Shown here piece by piece: positions 60,001 to 64,000 of a stretch of 64,000 nucleotides of DNA. The notes beneath the pieces are model-generated. The model worked only from the letters and a program-made list of their open reading frames with translations, was not told the origin of the DNA and ran no database searches. Position numbers and translations under genes: made by a program. Each line of letters opens with the position of its first letter. Position 1 is the stretch's first letter. The stretch is from Patiria pectinifera (Eukaryota; Echinodermata; Asteroidea; Valvatida; Asterinidae). The stretch lies in assembly GCA_029964075.1 (NCBI GenBank), contig CM057142.1, forward strand, positions 34,536,392 through 34,600,391, written 5' to 3'.

Positions 60001-63000
60001 TAAAAAAACCCCGAACATTTAGTGCAATTCAAAATTGTTTTGTTGATGCACACGTCGTCGATCCCGTATGCCAACACATCCTTTCCTTCCGTGATTCTTG
60101 CGCGCTCAGTTGATAGACAAAATTGCTTCATCTCACAACATGTCATCGTGTGCAAAAAAACATGCATGTACTTGGAACCCCGTCCCATTCCACAACCGAA
60201 TGACTCTCGCTCTGACCCAGTTTTTTCCCGAGCGAGCAGCAAATGCCGGTCACCAGTGTGCGAGGCAAGGACACAAGTTGGCGGCACACGGGCCCAGCCG
60301 AGGAATGATTGAATTCCATCCAGTCATATTTTCAGGAAGAAACCTGGAGCCTGCAGAATTACCCAGGAAGGATATAGGCTGAGTGGTTTGGCCCCCCTGA
60401 GCACAAAGTGGAAGGACATTTCCCCGTCCCCCCTCTCTCATTCCCTGCCAGCCAACTGCATCTGATAATAAATTTGCTAGGCCTGAAATTTCGTGATTTA
60501 TATTGGAAGACCGTCAGATTTGATAGTTCCGCCTGTCAAAACAATTTCCCCCGTCAAAATCAATATTTCTACTGAATATTCCTAGGAGTCGTTATTTTTG
60601 GGGAGGGGATTTAAATTCTTAGGAGTTTCCCACCTTCTTCATTAGTTAGAAAACTCCCTCTATCCCGCCCCTCCCCTCCCACCAATTAAGGGCAAAGTCT
60701 TCTGCTGAATCCCTTAGAGCTCAATTGAACGTACTCGGGTTTACTTCACCGGACAAACTTCAAGCTCTACTCTTCATATAGGACAATTTTTAACACAATC
60801 TCTACAAAGATGCAAAAGCTTGTTCATTTTTACAAACAATCTCCTGATAATGGCAATTGTGTTACAATGAGCAGGAAATTCTTGAATCGATAAGCTGTTC
60901 ATATTTTTTATTACATGCATGACAAGAATCATATTCATGAGAAATTCACAACTGACAACATTTTTTGTCTGTACAAACGAATAAAAAGGCCTTTCTACGC
61001 TTCCCGTTGTCCTATTAATCATTAATATGGCGCAAGTACTGGTATTCTTATTTGTATGTTGTATGCAAAAAACAAAACGCATCAGTGTTAACATTTTTAT
61101 AAAATACAGCACATGGGAGTAGCGCTTTTAACAGAAAGACGAAGCTCTAGTTTACTATAAAATTGTTGCATAGGGAACACATGCTTGAATCAATTCCTTT
61201 AAATAAAAGAGCCATCACAAGTCAACTAATTTCATCCAACCACAAGCTACTCGCGGGAACTGTGACAAAGACATTCCCTTGTCATTGTTCATCACCTACT
61301 TCTGACCCGACCTGCGATTGACTCGATTACTATTTCGAAAAAAAATACACACTCAAATACCTTGACACAATCAGGAACAGTTGAACCACGAAAGCGGTCA
61401 TTATCTGTGATGTCTGAATAGGCTACCATTTATATGTACTTAGGTTTGCAAACAATTGGCAGTATACAGCCATACAGATGTGCTTGAATTTTATCTTCGG
61501 AATTCGCACAACCACTCTTGACGAATTTCAAATGACACGCCAAACCGAGGCTCTTAATACTAAACGGGAGGTTTGGGGACGTTTTTTCCTGTTTTTAATC
61601 CACACCACAAAGAGAGCACTGATGCCCTCGTTTTCAATGTTAATTTCGTCTATGAAAAACTAAGGAGGGACTGAAGACATTATGCCTGATGCAACTCAAT
61701 TTTTTGAACAAATCAAAATTGCATTTCATCGTTAACTTTTGCTGCTGAGGTCAATTCAATCTGATAGAAAGGGCCACAATACAATAAACCTAAACTATAA
61801 ATGCACACTACAAAAAAATAAAATAGTTTTCTTCTACTTTTGTTTCTAGCAGCGATTTCGACATGGGAGGACATGTATATTTCTTTTGCCTCTCTGAATC
61901 CCCTCCGGGAATTCTCGTCAAAAAGGACACCGAAGGTCACCCAAGGGTCCCCTTCACACGCTCGAGGGATGTTACTCAGTCGGAAGGATATCGATTTTTA
62001 CCAAAACTTGTGTCAAAAACGCACAGCTTCGGGCTATTTACTTCATTTCCCTTCATTATAGTTGCAATGAATAATCTACATCTTCCTCCTTATGTGTATT
62101 TTGGCATGATGACATAACATCCCTTGACATTGACAGAAAATGATCTGTTCTACAAAATCCCCAATTGTGTTTCCGGAACTCAAAAATATGGTGTGAAGAA
62201 AGATTGGTAGGGGAGCATTTTGGTTCAGTAGTGATGCACTATATCTTCATAGCTGCGAAAAGCAGCTCAAGATATGAACGTGTCCCTCCGTTGGTTAGTT
62301 AAAAAACTTCAGCAAATGCCTTTTTTGGCGTTACCTATGCCCTTACATGCCCATGCGAGGTCACTACAATCTCCAGCAACTTAACAAACGGGATCAAACG
62401 CGTGTTTGCCCACACGTTTTTCTGGTGTGGCATCCTATTATTAATGTTTGAATAGAATGGCTTTTTTTCAGCACTTGGTATGTGTAGAAGACATGAACTT
62501 TCCATGTGATACCACCCAACTTCGTAACAGATGTGACATAGTAAAGTTCCAAGTTTAAATCAAGGCGTCTCTTACACTATTAATGTATACCAATCTTTGT
62601 GAACAAATCTTCAAGAGGACCCAACAGAAAGCAGAGTAGCCTAAATGTTTTTCTTTGGGATAAACAAAGTCCCCCCCCCCTCGTATTTCGTTAAAAGAGC
62701 AAGGACATAATTATAAGATAATACATTGCAATCTCTTTTGAAAACAAATGTTAATTTCAAGGAGGGAATTGGTGGCTGGATTGTGTGAAAGGTAATAATG
62801 ATTTGGCAAACCTCTGAATATTTTACTCCCCCTTAAATTTCACTTTCATGTCGTTGGTATAAAAAAGGCGATAACTGTTCTTGAATTCCATGCAAGTTCT
62901 CATTCAACTGCAAAACATTGCAACCCCCCCCCTCCAAAATAAAAATCAACCCGTATACAGTTACATTTGGCACAGATGAAAACACATGTTCCTACTTTGA

Positions 63001-63234
63001 GTCACATAGTGACATTAGCTCCACTAACCCAAACTGACAGGTTAACTTATGGCATAATTTATGCGGATCCCAATAGTGCTTAAGCAACATCCTGACAGAA
63101 TGAACTCAATTAATTTCAATTTATGTGGACTTCCTCATCAAGCAGCGAAGGAGGGGTGGGGTTGCATGTGCCTAGCCAGCTTGTCTGACGGCTCAAATTT
63201 CACATCCATGTTCGTGAAGTCACGGAAATAATAA

Positions 63235-63415
63235 CAGCTTTAGGCCATTTTTTATATATTGCAAGAAAACAGTCCATGGAAAGAATGTTGCGTCCTGACG
63301 CCACTTTTTTTTCATCATATATTATCTCATTGAAGGTAAGTCGTCGCAAAGATGTTGAAAAGACATGAATCCGGGACTGAGAAATATTTCCAATTTTGTT
63401 AGAAAATACTTAGAA
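63235..63415 (+). repeat. Dispersed repeat R5, copy 2
   Basis: Parallels 38.09-38.24 kb: GGAAAGAATGTTGCGTCCTG then ACGCCAC, GATGTTGAAAAGACATGAA, GAGAAATATTTCCAATTTTG. It carries extra bases after ACGCCAC that are absent from copy 1. Confidence 0.6.
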
Positions 63416-64000
63416 AATGCACTCGAAATCTCCATCATGTCCATAGACTTTGTACACAGCCTAAGAAGTGGCGTCTGGTTACGATTTTTTTCACGGTCCT
63501 TTTCTCAAAGCTTGTTTTCGCCTCCCATTCCATTCTGCCTCTTAACCATTTTCTAACTTAAGGCCCCAACACGTTCGAACCTACTATAAACAGAATGTGG
63601 CTTTCTGTGAAAAGGTTTTGAAGGAGAAAACATCATATTAAGGTGAAATCGCAGGAGACATAAATCTATGAGGAATCAGGAACCGCGGCCGAAGCCGGAA
63701 TTTTAGAGGTGCCTGTCTAGAAAGAGAGATCAGCAATGACTAACATTGCCACTACTGCCCGTTAAGTACCAACTACATGTATATACTCCAAGCAGGACCA
63801 ACGCAAATTGCGGTAAGTTGACATGCCTAAGGACACGAGAATCAGTCACGATCCCTGTAACCGCATAATTATTCCTCTTATTAATTAAGCAACTCTATCT
63901 CGCAAATGGCACATAAATATAAAGTGTATACACAAATGAATACAAACGTTCCAATATTCCATCATATATAGTCCTTATCTTTGCTGACATACATCGACAA

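Larger units (their letters stand above)
50214..64000. other. 3' flank; no gene recognised
   Basis: No exon chain or protein family was recognised on either strand. Repeats are listed separately (54.49, 56.82, 57.25, 57.80, 57.97, 59.70, 63.24 kb). Open frames such as 51568-51894 and 58430-58666 have no visible domain. 50.2-54.4, 54.9-56.8, 58.3-59.7 and 60.0-63.2 kb appear unique or are of unknown origin. Confidence 0.6.

Noticed and set aside
1-64000. Retrovirus-like, Polinton-like or other virus-derived elements
   Set aside because: No long terminal repeats, protease/integrase motifs, capsid or family B polymerase signatures were recognised; the only reverse transcriptase is the non-LTR LINE fragment at 45.5-46.2 kb.

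Overview
This is a gene-poor, repeat-rich stretch of animal nuclear DNA, AT-rich with many GT-AG introns. Two complete protein-coding genes can be read exon by exon; almost everything else is introns, flanks and short mobile-element relics. The make-up (a membrane-anchored globin with the two classical globin introns, a vertebrate-like DNAJC4, many 150-1000 bp inverted-repeat elements, tRNA-derived SINEs and an L2/CR1-type LINE scrap) suggests a marine invertebrate, most likely a deuterostome such as an echinoderm or hemichordate. The species assignment is inference only.

Layout. 1-12 kb: no gene recognised; several foldback (MITE-like) elements, a SINE and a telomere-motif element. 12.5-28.5 kb, minus strand: a three-exon globin gene (184 residues) whose N-terminus MGCASS is a dual-acylation type membrane anchor; intron 1 is about 13.1 kb and intron 2 about 2.3 kb, both full of repeats. 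28.5-40.6 kb: divergent intergenic region of about 12.1 kb with a hairpin-forming minisatellite (32 kb), many poly-G/poly-C elements (34-36.5 kb), a 965 bp inverted-repeat element (36.9 kb) and a 964 bp near-palindrome with a 9 bp target duplication (38.3 kb). 40.6-49.6 kb, plus strand: a six-exon DNAJC4-like gene (244 residues: short basic N-terminus, J domain with HPD, one membrane helix, charged C-terminal tail). Its introns carry a TACTCG-type array, two copies of one hAT-like element with intact 8 bp target duplications, another inverted-repeat element, a LINE reverse-transcriptase fragment and a SINE. 49.6-64 kb: 3' flank with further foldback elements, including one nested in another (57.25 kb); no gene recognised.

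The two genes are divergently oriented and share no evident pathway: one is a heme protein probably at a membrane, the other a membrane-tethered Hsp70 co-chaperone. I found no convincing new protein system. The most unusual material is the collection of palindromic, often nested short elements, several with target-site duplications that can be read directly. No retrovirus-like, Polinton-like or viral element was recognised.
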